Of a stretch of 64,000 nt of DNA, positions 41,631 through 51,659 are shown in pieces. A program made the position numbers and the translations under genes. The notes under the pieces are model-generated. The model was not told the origin of the DNA. It worked only from the letters and a program-made list of their open reading frames with translations, and made no database searches. The stretch is from the NCBI GenBank assembly GCA_023212645.1, contig JALBYC010000025.1:62001-126000 (forward strand), in the 5' to 3' direction. The number at the start of each line of letters is the position of its first letter. Within the stretch, counting starts at the first letter, position 1. The DNA comes from Farysia itapuensis. Lineage: Eukaryota > Basidiomycota > Ustilaginomycetes > Ustilaginales > Ustilaginaceae.

Positions 41631-42575
41631 GTCGTTGGGGGGATGGGAGGGGAAGCAAAGAGGGAGTGAGGTGGCAAGAACAACTTGACCTACGACCCTC
41701 GGGCAAAAACAGGATCCGGGCCCTAGCGTCCAGATCCGCTTCCGCCATTTCCTGAGCTTCTCCAAATTGAATGAGATGATCAGTTCGACCCGCGGCAGTC
41801 TGCTGACAGTCTCATTCAAATCATTTTCTCGATCACGGTTTGCAATAGCGCGGCAAAACAAGGCGACGGAGACATCCGCACTCTCTTTTTCCATCCACCA
41901 CTCTAACACTAGTGCGAGCGTTTTTTGCTATGTGTCATCACGAGTAAGCCGCATTCACGTCTGCGGGGCCACAGCCTATTGTCCTCATCATGTCCGCTTT
42001 GGGTACGGTCAACTCGGCGACCTACACAGATGGGCCTGGGCCAATAATGTCCTTAACGCCGCAAGCAAATGATGCGCCAAGGAGCGAGTTGGCTAGCCGC
42101 GCGTAGCAACAGACGTCAGATGTTCGCTTAGACGAGTGCGAGTGTGAGGGCGAGTGAGAAATGACGAAATTCGACAGAAATTCAGCCATCGCCTGCAAAC
42201 TATAATCCAGCAGCCATGGCCCGCTGACGCGACCAGCAAAACTCAGCATACATCCACGCCACTTGGCTGTTGGCAAATCCCAGTACTATGGATGACTGAG
42301 GCAGTCTTTGAGATTCTTCCGCATGAGACAGTGTGTGCGCAATGTAGAGCTTTGAGCGATAGATGGCCAGCGAGATTCTCGGGTCGGACACAGGCACGAG
42401 ACCCACACCACCGCAGTCATTGTGATTGCGAGGACAAGAAATTCCTCCACACTCCTATCTTCTTTCACCACCCCCATCAACCATTTGTCCTCGTCCTCGT
42501 CTCGTCTACTTGTCTCGCATTCGTCTCTCGTCCCGCCATGTCTTCCCGATAATCTCTTCTTCCCCGCTACAGGCC
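41631..42575. other. divergent intergenic region between KGD1 and the phosphatase gene
   Basis: This stretch of 945 bp separates outward-facing genes. No gene is recognisable. The 3' part (about 42430-42575) is pyrimidine-rich, like a fungal core promoter or leader, and contains a four-codon upstream reading frame, listed separately. Confidence 0.55.
42538..42552 (+). promoter_or_regulatory. short upstream open reading frame before the phosphatase
   Basis: ATGTCTTCCCGATAA encodes four residues and ends 23 bp before the main ATG at 42576. If it lies in the transcript leader, it could lower initiation at the main start. Confidence 0.35.
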
Positions 42576-45500
42576 ATGACATCAACCCAGTCTCCACAGT
42601 CTTCCTCCAAAACACGGCGGAGCAAGCTGCTTCCCTCTTTCAAGTTGGGCTCCACCTCTTCGGCCCAACGACCCATGTCGTCTTCCTCCATGCCGAGCAC
42701 GGGCGAACCCGACTATTTTGGCGCAGCCCATACTGCTTCCAGCAAAACCCAAGAAGATGGTAACCCCGCCCCTTCCGCCACACCGGCAATCCCTGCCTTA
42801 GATTCACATCCCTGGTCTCAGCTGTTGGGGGAAGGTGGAATGAAGACCGCCTTGCCTGACTTCTTGCAAAACAGTCGTGTCGTTGTACCCCAGACACCTG
42901 CACCTCCCACCCGTCAGCCATACGCCATCAACGCCAGCACAACGTCCTTGCCTCCAGATTTCAGCAAAGGCTCGTCTAGACTTAACCACAGCACTATCTC
43001 ATTGCCACAGCAGTCCAAGAGCAAAAGCTCGGCAGCACACGACTTTAGCCGCTACAAGGGTCTCGACCTCGATGGCCTTGCACAACTCCTTGCTCCCACC
43101 CTCTCCTCCTCTACATCCAAAGACGATGTCTTGGTTCTCGACATTCGCCCCTCGACATCTTTCTGTTCGGCCCGTGTCACCTCCAGCATCAACATTTGTG
43201 CGCCAAGCACCTTGCTCAAGCGTCCCGCCATCACTGTGGAAAGAATAGAGCAGGAGATGCTTCCCAGCGCCGTCGACAAAAAGCGCTTCATGCGGTGGCG
43301 TAGAGGCCCGCTCAAGTCCACTGCATCCGTTGCCCAGAATGATGCCAGCGAGCCGGGGATCAACAAGATTGTCGTTCTCGATACCGACACCACCCGTATA
43401 GACGGTACGGGCAATGCCACCGCAGGTGGTGGTGGTCCATGTCTTATTGGAGTGCTCAAGAAATTCGAGGCTGCTGGCTACGATGGCGAGCTCTGCTGGC
43501 TCGTTGGCGGCTTCAACCGTCTTGCACACTCGGACAAGGCAACCCATCTCATCGACACTAGCGCACCCGCTCCCCAACACATCTGTGCAGACAAGCCTGA
43601 CCAGTCGGACAGTTCTCAGACCTCACCCACCCACAAGAGTCGGGCTAACAAGCCTCGATCTCTGACACTCAGCTCTCTGGACACAAATACGCCAGCTGAA
43701 CCGCACAAGAACGATGCAAACAAGCCTTTTGCCCTCGTTCAACCGCGTGGCTTGTCACTCGAAGCGTTCCAGTCGCAAAGCACCGTTGCCGGCTGGCCAG
43801 GTCAGGCACAGGCTCAAGCACAGCCAAAAGCTACCACCCAATCCCTCGCTCCACCCCAGCATCAGGGCGGTCGCCTCCGCAAGAACACGGGCTCGGCGTG
43901 TGCCAATCCCTTTTTCGACAACATTCGTCAGAATCGCGAGCTACAGCATGGCATCACGGAACGCATCCCTATGGAACTGCCCGATATGGCAGAGGCAGAA
44001 GTGAGCGCACTGCCTCCCTTTTTCCAAGACTTGGTACATCTTTCCAGCGATGAACGCGCTCAAAAGCTCGCAGAAGCCTTCTTTGACGTGGAAAAGGCGG
44101 AGCAGAATCGCCTGCTCGCCACTATGCAGCAGCATTCGGAGCTCTCGGGTCCGCAGTCCAACGGTATTGCCTCAAACGGTGGCCAAGAACAAGACGGCAA
44201 GCAGTCCCATGCATTCCCCTTCAGCATTGCGGCAGCCTTGGAGAGGGGTGCGGACAACCGATACAACAACATTTGGACATACGAACACAGCCGAGTGCGC
44301 CTCAACAAGCCACAGTCTGAACAAGATCCTGGCTCTGACTATGTCAACGCCTCTCATCTCGTGCCGGCCAGTCAGTTTGATTGCAATCGCCGCTTTATCG
44401 CCACACAGGCACCTTTGCCTACCACCTTCGAGGCCTTTTGGACCACTGTTTGGGAGCAAAACAGCAGGGTGATTGTCATGTTGACACGCGAACACGAAAG
44501 CGGACGCATTCAGAGTCATCCCTACTGGCTCGAGACTGCCTACGGACCTTCGATCCGGCTGGACAAGCTCGAGGAAGTTGTGCTGGACCAGCACGGACGT
44601 GAAATGCCGCCAGAGCAATGTGCCGATCTTGCCAAAGATAACACGGATGGCAGTCAACTGTTCCCCAACATGGTCGTCAACGAGCCGGAGCGAGATCCGC
44701 AGAGCAGAACGCCAACAACCGTGCGCAGAATCTTTCGTCTGCGCAACTTGGCCGACCGAGGCGCTGATGTACGTCGAATCGTGCATCTGCAGTACGTGGC
44801 CTGGCCCGATTATCATATTCCGGACACTCCCGACTCGCTGTTGAGCTTTATGAATATGGCAGATTCGTCGCAGCATGCTGCTGATACGGAGCTGCGCCAA
44901 CAAGAGCGAGGATCGTCGCAGCCCACCCTCTGGTCGCAGCCTGTGGCGGGACCGATGGTGGTGCACTGCTCGGCAGGCGTTGGACGCACAGGTGCGTTTA
45001 TCGCCATTAACACGGCTCTGGATGTAGTGCGTCGCTGTCGACGTCGCACACAAGGTCGAAGTCCGCTCGGGCCATGGGAAGACAGCGAGGAGCAATACAG
45101 GCGCGCTTCCACCGTCGACACGCCAGAAGTCGAGATGCTGCCTTCCGACGACGGCAGACAGTCGTCGCGCAGCGAACGACGCAGTCTTAAGCGCGACCTG
45201 TCGCCGGCTGCTATGGACGTTGACGCTAGCTCCCCACGTGGTAGTCGGGATGTCAGCTCGCCCACCCGTTCTTTGCGCAACAGGTCGAGTGGGAGCAGCG
45301 ACACCGACACGACACAGAGTCGGTTGGGCGTGGAGCCAGAGTCGTGGTCGAGCAGCTCGAGCAGCGCAACAGACACACCGCCAACCACGTTTCAGTCAAT
45401 GCACCTTCCGCCTGCAGCCAAGCCTAGCGAGACGTTCAGCAATCCATTCTCGTCGGCCACGTTCAGCTTCAACCTCAATGCTTCCGGTGTCGGCGGTCGT

Positions 45501-46274
45501 GTCGGCGCAGCCTCGCCCATGCAGACTTCCAACAGCCAAGACACGACGACGTCTCAGTCTCCCATGCGCTCATCTTCGGCGTTTGGCGGGCCTTCGAATC
45601 TGGCCTCGTCCGAAGCATGGCGACAGACCTCGTCGCCTTATTCAGAAGTGTCGACGCCGTCGGTGCATTCAGCCCGATCCTCGTTCTCGTCCGCTGCAGG
45701 GCTGGGACCGCTGCACATGTCCAACGGACTCTCGCCGGATCCGTCCGACAGCTCGCGTTCCGTCGACGGAGCGCTGGCCGGACTGAGCTCGTTTGAGCTG
45801 GCCATTTCGCGCAACGGGAACCCACTGTCCAACTCAATGTCGCCGCCGAGTCCGGACATGGAGGTGCTGGATTCGCGAGCGGCAGCGGCGGTTGGGGATA
45901 GTACCTCTTCGACGGTGACGGGCAGCAACGAGCCGACGCCGTTTGACTTTACTTCGTCGGCGGCCAACGAGTTTGCCTTTGGACGTGCACACGCTGCGCC
46001 CGTCGAGGACGCGGATGATCAGGGCGCGCTTACATTGTCGTCGGACGCACGGCTGTCCTCGTCCCAGTTGCCCAAGTTGGAACAGACGCATACGGAAGCA
46101 GCAGCCAAGGCAGATGCAGCCTACCGCGCCGGCGAGGACGTGATCCGCAAAATCGCCGAAACCGCACGCGAACAGCGCATGAGCCTCATCCAAACCGGCC
46201 GTCAGTACGTCTTTGTCTACTCGGCCGTCCTAGCTGGCATCCTCGACGACCTGCACAAGGAAAGAATACATTAA
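42576..46274 (+). CDS. rhodanese-like plus protein tyrosine phosphatase (Ptp2/Pyp-like)
   Basis: A single exon encodes 1,232 aa starting MTSTQSPQSS. A rhodanese-like domain lies at about residues 180-330 (DVLVLDIRPSTSF), with no Cys seen in its active-loop position, suggesting a docking role. A classical tyrosine-specific PTP domain begins near 560 (NRYNNIWTYEHSRVRL). It has DYVNAS, a WPDYH loop (about 743), the P-loop VHCSAGVGRTG (about 796, Cys nucleophile and Arg present) and a Q-loop-like REQRMSLIQT (about 1200). Between P-loop and Q-loop there are about 350 Ser/Pro-rich residues. Fungal relatives with this architecture dephosphorylate MAP kinases such as Hog1/Sty1. That substrate is an inference. 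Confidence 0.88.
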   Translation: MTSTQSPQSSSKTRRSKLLPSFKLGSTSSAQRPMSSSSMPSTGEPDYFGAAHTASSKTQEDGNPAPSATPAIPALDSHPWSQLLGEGGMKTALPDFLQNSRVVVPQTPAPPTRQPYAINASTTSLPPDFSKGSSRLNHSTISLPQQSKSKSSAAHDFSRYKGLDLDGLAQLLAPTLSSSTSKDDVLVLDIRPSTSFCSARVTSSINICAPSTLLKRPAITVERIEQEMLPSAVDKKRFMRWRRGPLKSTASVAQNDASEPGINKIVVLDTDTTRIDGTGNATAGGGGPCLIGVLKKFEAAGYDGELCWLVGGFNRLAHSDKATHLIDTSAPAPQHICADKPDQSDSSQTSPTHKSRANKPRSLTLSSLDTNTPAEPHKNDANKPFALVQPRGLSLEAFQSQSTVAGWPGQAQAQAQPKATTQSLAPPQHQGGRLRKNTGSACANPFFDNIRQNRELQHGITERIPMELPDMAEAEVSALPPFFQDLVHLSSDERAQKLAEAFFDVEKAEQNRLLATMQQHSELSGPQSNGIASNGGQEQDGKQSHAFPFSIAAALERGADNRYNNIWTYEHSRVRLNKPQSEQDPGSDYVNASHLVPASQFDCNRRFIATQAPLPTTFEAFWTTVWEQNSRVIVMLTREHESGRIQSHPYWLETAYGPSIRLDKLEEVVLDQHGREMPPEQCADLAKDNTDGSQLFPNMVVNEPERDPQSRTPTTVRRIFRLRNLADRGADVRRIVHLQYVAWPDYHIPDTPDSLLSFMNMADSSQHAADTELRQQERGSSQPTLWSQPVAGPMVVHCSAGVGRTGAFIAINTALDVVRRCRRRTQGRSPLGPWEDSEEQYRRASTVDTPEVEMLPSDDGRQSSRSERRSLKRDLSPAAMDVDASSPRGSRDVSSPTRSLRNRSSGSSDTDTTQSRLGVEPESWSSSSSSATDTPPTTFQSMHLPPAAKPSETFSNPFSSATFSFNLNASGVGGRVGAASPMQTSNSQDTTTSQSPMRSSSAFGGPSNLASSEAWRQTSSPYSEVSTPSVHSARSSFSSAAGLGPLHMSNGLSPDPSDSSRSVDGALAGLSSFELAISRNGNPLSNSMSPPSPDMEVLDSRAAAAVGDSTSSTVTGSNEPTPFDFTSSAANEFAFGRAHAAPVEDADDQGALTLSSDARLSSSQLPKLEQTHTEAAAKADAAYRAGEDVIRKIAETAREQRMSLIQTGRQYVFVYSAVLAGILDDLHKERIH

Positions 46275-46417
46275 ACCCCCCCCTCCCGCGCTGCCAGTTT
46301 TAGACAAACACTCTACAGTTTAGCCCTCGCACATATATTCGCACAACAGAAAGATTGCATTAATTTTTGAACATTTCTACTGTCCATTGGGGTATAAGAT
46401 GGGGTGGCCGGGGGGGA

Positions 46418-47257
46418 TTACTTGATGTAGCGGTTCATGAATTTTTTGTGAAACTCGCTGCGGGTGAGGTCGTTTACGAAGCCAGTGGCGCTGCTGCCGC
46501 CGTTGTTGCTGGAAGAGGAAGCATTTGCCTGGTTTTTGAAGATGACGTCGTCGTCCCATCTGCGCTGGACGCCGTAGTTGAGGGACGACGGTTTGTGGGC
46601 GCCACCGCCACCGCCACCGCCGCCGGCGGCATTGGGGGGGTGGAGGATGTGTTCGAGGTTGAGCAGCGGGTTTCCGTAGGCGATTTCCTCTTCACGAGTG
46701 GCTTGGGCTGAGGCGGATTGTTGTTCCTGCGCGAGTGCTCGACTGGCCGCTCGTTCTGCTTTGATCTTTTCCAGCTCCAGTAGCAATGCCGCCGTCTCAT
46801 CCTCGTCCTCTTCTTCCTCTTCTTCGTCCTCGTCCTCGTCTTCATCGTCTTCGCTGTCGTCTTGTTCTGGCCCACCTGCCGCGGACTCGTGATCCGACTC
46901 TTCCTCATCTTCTCGATCCAGTTCGATCGCTTTTCGCAGCGCTTCTTTCCGTCCAGCTTCCCCCTCCGCCTCACTCATGGCCTGCGCTCCATTGCGTTCG
47001 TCTTGTTCGAGTGGCAGACCTTGCAGTGCGCGCCGCTTGTTCTTGGCCTCGAGCTCTGCCTGTTCGAGTTCACGCTTGAGATCTCGACGCACCGTCTCAT
47101 CTCTCACTCCCGAAGAAGTGCTGCTGGTGGTGGTGGGTTGGCGGAACTTGAGTTTGGTATGTGATGTAAGACCGGTTCTGTGTGTCTGTTGTGAGAGGTG
47201 GGAGACACTTTGTTGGCCGCGGGAGGGGGCCCATGTTGGTCGATGGCCTGCCGACAT
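46418..47257 (-). CDS. CWC15: CWC15/Cwf15 spliceosome-associated protein
   Basis: A single exon encodes 279 aa from the ATG at 47257 (MSAGHRPTWAPSRG). The N-terminal HRPTW(A)P-type motif and TKLKFRQ are typical of the family. A long acidic run of Asp/Glu (about residues 140-165), a coiled-coil-like ELEKIKAERAA segment and a Gly run follow. The C-terminus has RRWDDDVIFKNQA and FVNDLTRSEFHKKFMNRYIK, quoted by its conserved endpoints DVIFKNQ and FHKKFM.RYIK. The family is part of the Prp19/NTC-associated spliceosome. The acidic and Gly tracts are microsatellite-like at the DNA level. Confidence 0.95.
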   Translation of the reverse strand: MSAGHRPTWAPSRGQQSVSHLSQQTHRTGLTSHTKLKFRQPTTTSSTSSGVRDETVRRDLKRELEQAELEAKNKRRALQGLPLEQDERNGAQAMSEAEGEAGRKEALRKAIELDREDEEESDHESAAGGPEQDDSEDDEDEDEDEEEEEEDEDETAALLLELEKIKAERAASRALAQEQQSASAQATREEEIAYGNPLLNLEHILHPPNAAGGGGGGGGAHKPSSLNYGVQRRWDDDVIFKNQANASSSSNNGGSSATGFVNDLTRSEFHKKFMNRYIK

Positions 47258-47431
47258 GGTGGTTCTCCTGTGCAAAGCTCTGCCAAGCGCCAAACCAAAA
47301 AACCATACGCATGTAATATCAAAGTTTCGCTCGAGTTTGCGGTCTAACAATGTCAAGTCCCGCGCTCGGACCGCGACGGACGATCCGACGTTAACGTGGA
47401 ATGTCTTCTTCACACACACCACCACCAAAGT

Positions 47432-47966
47432 ATGAAGTTCTCAACAAGCATCGGCGCGGCGGTAATCCTCGGTGGCGCAACAGCAGTACTCGCAGCGAGG
47501 GAGAAGCCATCGACGCTACAGATCGGCGTTAAGCATCGCCCAGATGTTTGCGAGGAGAAGTCTCAGCCAGGCGACAAACTAGCCATGCACTACACCGGCA
47601 CGCTGTGGGATGGGACCAAGTTTGACTCCTCCCTCGACCGCGGTCAGGCGTTTGAATTCACTCTGGGCACAGGACAGGTGATTCAAGGATGGGATAAAGG
47701 TCTGCGCGATATGTGCGTTGGCGAGAAACGCAAGCTGCAAATCCCCCCTTCTGACGGATACGGCGATCGAGGCGCCGGAGGCGTCATCCCTCCCAACTCG
47801 CACCTCGTCTTTGACGGTAAGAATTCCCAGAAAAACCCCCGCCAGCAGGCATTGGCGCCGATTTAGCTTACCAGATTGCGCTTCTGCCTCTCCCTCTCAC
47901 ACAGTCGAATTGCTCGAGATCTCGGGCCCCAGAATCAGTGCCAAAAAAGCCCACGCAGAACTCTAA
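47432..47966 (+). CDS. FPR2: ER-lumenal FKBP-type peptidyl-prolyl isomerase
   Basis: Two exons, 47432-47816 and 47905-47966, encode 148 aa; the donor is GTAAGA and the acceptor ACACAG. The N-terminus (MKFSTSIGAAVILGGATAVLA) reads as a signal peptide. The FKBP fold is complete, with HYTGTLWDGTKFDSSLDRG, GQVIQGWDKGL and GERKLQIPP-like residues, and the second exon supplies VELLEI. The C-terminus is HAEL, an HDEL-like ER retention signal, which matches the Fpr2/FKBP2 group of ER folding catalysts. The gene lies divergently to CWC15 across 174 bp. Confidence 0.93.
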
Positions 47967-48090
47967 GGCACCGCCGCCTCCCAGACTAGAAAGGGGGTTC
48001 AATGAATGTCGATTACGTGCAAAACAAGAGAACCGGAGAACGGGGGATAGAATACATGGGGGAAAAGCGGTGGGGGGGCCGTCGTTGGGT

Positions 48091-49339
48091 TCAGAAATCT
48101 GGGAACAGCTGGCCGAGGTTGTCGGGCAGATCCACGCGCCCATACTCTGTCACGTCGTTCTCAGGATACCGTTCGAATCTGTGAGCAAGTGTGTCAGTAC
48201 GTGAAACGCGACTGTGGGGAGCGGCAAACTTACTGGCTCGAGTCTCCGTCGGCAGTGACGGTGGGGAGATATGGTGCTGGGATTTCACGGCGGTACAGTC
48301 GGTCCCAGTCGACTTCGGCAAACCACATGTGGCCGAAAATGTCTTTGGAGCCGCGATGCAAGTTGCCAAAGCGCTTACTCAGGTCGGCTGTGAGCAGGTT
48401 CTTGAGCAGATCCTTGACGCCGGTCTCAAAGTAGGGTGGATAGCGAACCTTGCAGGCAATGATTTTCTCGTACAGCTTGATCGGGTTCCCGTCCTCGGTG
48501 AAGAACGGCGGATGACCAGCGAGCATTTCGTAGAGGAGCACGCCGAGGGCCCACCAGTCGACGCTCTTATTGTAGCCCTTGGAGCTGACGATTTCCGGGG
48601 CGAGATAGTCGGGTGTACCGCACAGCGTCCAGGTGACGTCTGGCACGTACTTTGCAAAGCCAAAGTCAGTGATCTTCAGGTGGCCGTCGGCGCTCAGCAG
48701 GATGTTTTCTGGTTTGAGGTCGCGGTAGATGATGTTGTTCTGGTGCAGGTAGTCGATGGCCAGCGCCACTTCTGCTGCGTAAAACTTGGCGACGGGATGC
48801 GGAAATCGCTGAGACTTGCGCAACAGAGTGAAGAGCTCGCCTCCCGGCACGTAGTCCATGACCATGTAGAGAAAGGTGGAATCCTTGAAGGTGCCCCACA
48901 GATTGACGAGAAAGGGATGGCGAACGATGGAGAGAATGGCGCGTTCCGAGTTGGTATGTTCGATCTGCTTCATTTTGACGACCTGCTCTTTGCGCAGGAC
49001 CTTGATTGCGTAGAAGCGATGGTTGTGTTTGGATCTGACGAGATGCACGCGACCAAAACTGCCGGTGCCCAGCGTACGCTCTACAGCAAAGTCGGCGAGC
49101 GCATAGCGTCCACTTAGCTTGCGCTGTTGAGCAGCTATGGCGAGGGGTAAGGAGGAAGAGTTGTAGGTACCAGCCGAGTTGGCACTAGCGACGGGCTGTG
49201 TTGGCGCTGCTGCTGCTGCTGCTGCTGCCACTTTGGCCTCGAGCTGGGGCTGCTGCAATGGCTGTGAGGAGGAGGCGGCTTGTGCGGCTAGGTAATCGCC
49301 GCCCACGATGGTGGGCTGCTGTGCGGGTACAGCCGACAT
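48091..49339 (-). CDS. adr1: cAMP-dependent protein kinase catalytic subunit, Adr1-like
   Basis: Exons are 49339-48234 and 48178-48091, giving 397 aa; the intron is GTAAGT...ACAG. The ATG at 49339 begins [13 protein letters not shown] Gln/Ala-rich N-terminal 75 residues precede the kinase: Gly loop GTGSFGRV (91-98), Lys113, catalytic YRDLKPEN (Asp207), DFG (225-227) and activation-loop [14 protein letters not shown] with the PDK1-type Thr238. The second exon supplies the AGC-kinase tail ending LFPDF, the hydrophobic motif expected for PKA. Adr1 is the main PKA catalytic subunit of U. maydis, controlling dimorphism and virulence with the regulatory subunit Ubc1. A second PKA paralogue cannot be excluded. 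Confidence 0.88.
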
Positions 49340-49656
49340 GGATAGGGGAGTTTCGAGAAAAGCAGAGGCCCTGCAGAGGTCGAGCTGAGATGCAGCCTTG
49401 CGCTTAATGGTGCTCGCAAGAAGAGGGGGAACACGGAACAAGCTGGTGTTGGGGAAGCAGAGTAGAAAAGCATAACCCGAGCCGCGTTCCACTAACGCGC
49501 CGAATCCCAAAGCGGCCATTTTGGGCTAACTAGGCTCGCACGCGCCAAGTCGATTTTCTACCGCATTGTTAGACTCATACCTCTCGTATTTCCCGATCAC
49601 CTCCTCCGCAACTCCACCTTTGTCCCTCGTTCCCACCCCATCCGTACTTGATCACC
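49340..49656. other. divergent promoter region between the PKA gene and VPS68
   Basis: This 317-bp interval has outward-facing genes on both sides. The frame upstream of the PKA ATG stays open for 60 codons, but I took the ATG nearest the conserved region. I recognised no motif here. Confidence 0.45.
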
Positions 49657-50259
49657 ATGTCACTTCCACGCCGCTCGTACGACCCAAGGCGGGCGTGCAT
49701 GATCCCATTGCCGACGTTGCCGGCATTCATGCAGACAGGAAAGCGGCAGTTGGGCATCTACACTTCGGGCGCATTGTTTGCTTTGGGGTGGTGGTTCTTT
49801 CTGGATGCCACCTTTATCTCTTCCATGCGACTCAGGCCACCACGCGATCCTTCGGTGCCACATGAGCCTCCGGCGACCTACATTACTTTTGCCGACTGGA
49901 TGCCCGGTCTTTGTGGCACGCTGGGCATGATTGTCGTGAACCTTATTGACAAGCAGCATCTGACAGATGTGGGCGCTGCCTTCTCCTTTGGCGGCGGTTC
50001 GGGCGGTGGATTCTCGTCGGACAGCGTCCAGTGGCGAGCAAGACTGTTTCTCTTTATCGGTTTCGCCCTCATGGCCGGCGGACTTGCCGGCAGTATCACG
50101 GTTCTCACCGTCAAATACCTCGTCCCCCACCTGCCGGATGGGTACGAGTACTACGGCGTGGCCAACGTCATCCAAAACGCCTGCATCATGGCATCCACCA
50201 TCCTCCTCTGGCTCAGTCAGAATACCGAGAGCGAGTACGAGTACAACCTCACTCTCTAG
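49657..50259 (+). CDS. VPS68: VPS68/TMEM50 family membrane protein
   Basis: A single exon encodes 200 aa starting MSLPRRSYDPRRAC. Four hydrophobic segments are visible: about 33-52 (GIYTSGALFALGWWFFLDAT), 80-97 (ITFADWMPGLCGTLGMIVVN), 127-150 and 165-185. The family signature W.PGL.GTLG...N is present. VPS68 family proteins act in endosome/vacuole transport, and mammalian TMEM50 proteins are homologues. The length is typical. Confidence 0.9.
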   Translation: MSLPRRSYDPRRACMIPLPTLPAFMQTGKRQLGIYTSGALFALGWWFFLDATFISSMRLRPPRDPSVPHEPPATYITFADWMPGLCGTLGMIVVNLIDKQHLTDVGAAFSFGGGSGGGFSSDSVQWRARLFLFIGFALMAGGLAGSITVLTVKYLVPHLPDGYEYYGVANVIQNACIMASTILLWLSQNTESEYEYNLTL

Positions 50260-50344
50260 TAGCCCTGCTTGTCTCTTTCTCCAATGTACATAGGTTGAAC
50301 TGTCAGATTGCACTCTTTTGGCTGAGAAATATTTCGAAATATAT

Positions 50345-50400
50345 GAAATGCGCGAAATGCGAAATGCGCAATGCGCAATGCGCGAAATGCAGAAATGCGG
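50345..50400 (+). repeat. short tandem repeat of GAAATGCGC-type units
   Basis: Imperfect units of GAAATGCGC and CAATGCGC run through 50345-50400 (GAAATGCGCGAAATGCGAAA and on) in the spacer between VPS68 and the next gene. Unit number probably varies between strains. Confidence 0.85.
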
Positions 50401-50456
50401 GCCGAATTGATAGCCGTGACGGGGGTGTGTCTGTCACACCACCCAACCCCCCAAAC

Positions 50457-51633
50457 ATGACAACACCGTCGAGCTCGACCAAGCCTGTGCACATTCTCGT
50501 AGTGGGCGCAGGCGCAGTCGGATGCTTCTACGCCTCGAAACTGCATCTCGTAAGTGGTGCTTGTCTCCCAGCGCACAAAGGTTTTGAGCGCAACGCTGAC
50601 TTGCCTTTGCACAAAGCCCGAGCAAAATGTATTCGTGTCGCTCGTCTGTCGGTCGAACTACAAGGCGATAGCGGCCAACGGGGTGAGTTTGGAGACCCAT
50701 AGTTTTGGCAACTACCATTTTGCGCCCCACGCCGTCTTCTCCTCGATCCAGCAGGCGGCTGAGAAGAAGCCGAAGGAAGGGAATGCGCAGTGGGACTATG
50801 TCGTGGTGACGACGAAAGCATTGCCAGACGTCACAAATGATGCACAGGACGTGGCTCCGCTGGTGACAAAAGGTGCGCGAGGGTCGTGCATCGTACTCAT
50901 TCAGAACGGCGTGGGGATTGAAGAGACGCATCGCCAGGCGTTTCCCGAGAACCCGATTGTGAGTGCAGTCACGGTGATCAGCGCTGAACAGATCCGACAC
51001 GGCGTCATCAAGCAGAACCGTTGGACACGCATCACCATGGGTGGCTATACAAACGGCCAGGCCAAACCGAACCAGATCATTGACTCGCAATCCACCATCG
51101 ATCAGCTGACACACGAGACCGACAGCCGCATCCACTCCCTCGTTCACTGGTTCACCCAGTCTGGCATCAAGGACGCCGAGTTCAGCCACGAGCTCGACTT
51201 GCAGTTGACGCGCTGGCACAAGCTGTGCATCAATGCGCCGATGAATCCCTCCTCTGTGCTGTCCGGTGGCACGACCAACTCGCGCATGTCGCTCGATCCA
51301 GAACTGCGCATCCACCTTCACGCCTGCATGGACGAAATCTTCCGCACCGCACCGCAAATCCTGGGCAAGCCATTCGACGACAAGAAGCACGCCAGTCCTG
51401 ACCGCATCCTGAAGAGCACAGAGCGAAACACGTCTGGCAAGCCGAGCATGCTACTCGACTGGCAAGCTATGCGACCCATGGAGCTCGAGGTGATTCTCGG
51501 CAACCCAATCCGCATCGCCCGTCGCAACAACCTCGAAATGCCCCGGCTGCAATCGCTCTACGCCCTGCTCAAAATGGCACAGACACGCAAGCAGGAAGAC
51601 GCAGGCAAAGCCACCGGCATGGCCAAATTGTGA
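50457..51633 (+). CDS. ketopantoate reductase (PanE/ApbA)-like oxidoreductase
   Basis: Exons are 50457-50549 and 50617-51633, giving 369 aa; the intron is GTAAGT...AAAG. The first exon holds the NAD(P)-binding motif VVGAGAVGCFYASKL at about residues 15-30. The remainder has the family's conserved VVTTKA, LIQNGVGIEE and, in the C-terminal helical domain, a KLCINAPMNPSSVL segment (about 250-265). Members reduce 2-dehydropantoate in pantothenate and CoA synthesis, but fungi have several paralogues of uncertain substrate, so the exact reaction is unproven. Confidence 0.82.
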
Positions 51634-51659
51634 TTTTTTGAACCTCCTAAAGCCCCGCC

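Noticed and set aside
48191..49117. A 308-codon plus-strand frame opposite the PKA gene.
   Set aside because: Antisense to the kinase catalytic core, with no protein features of its own.
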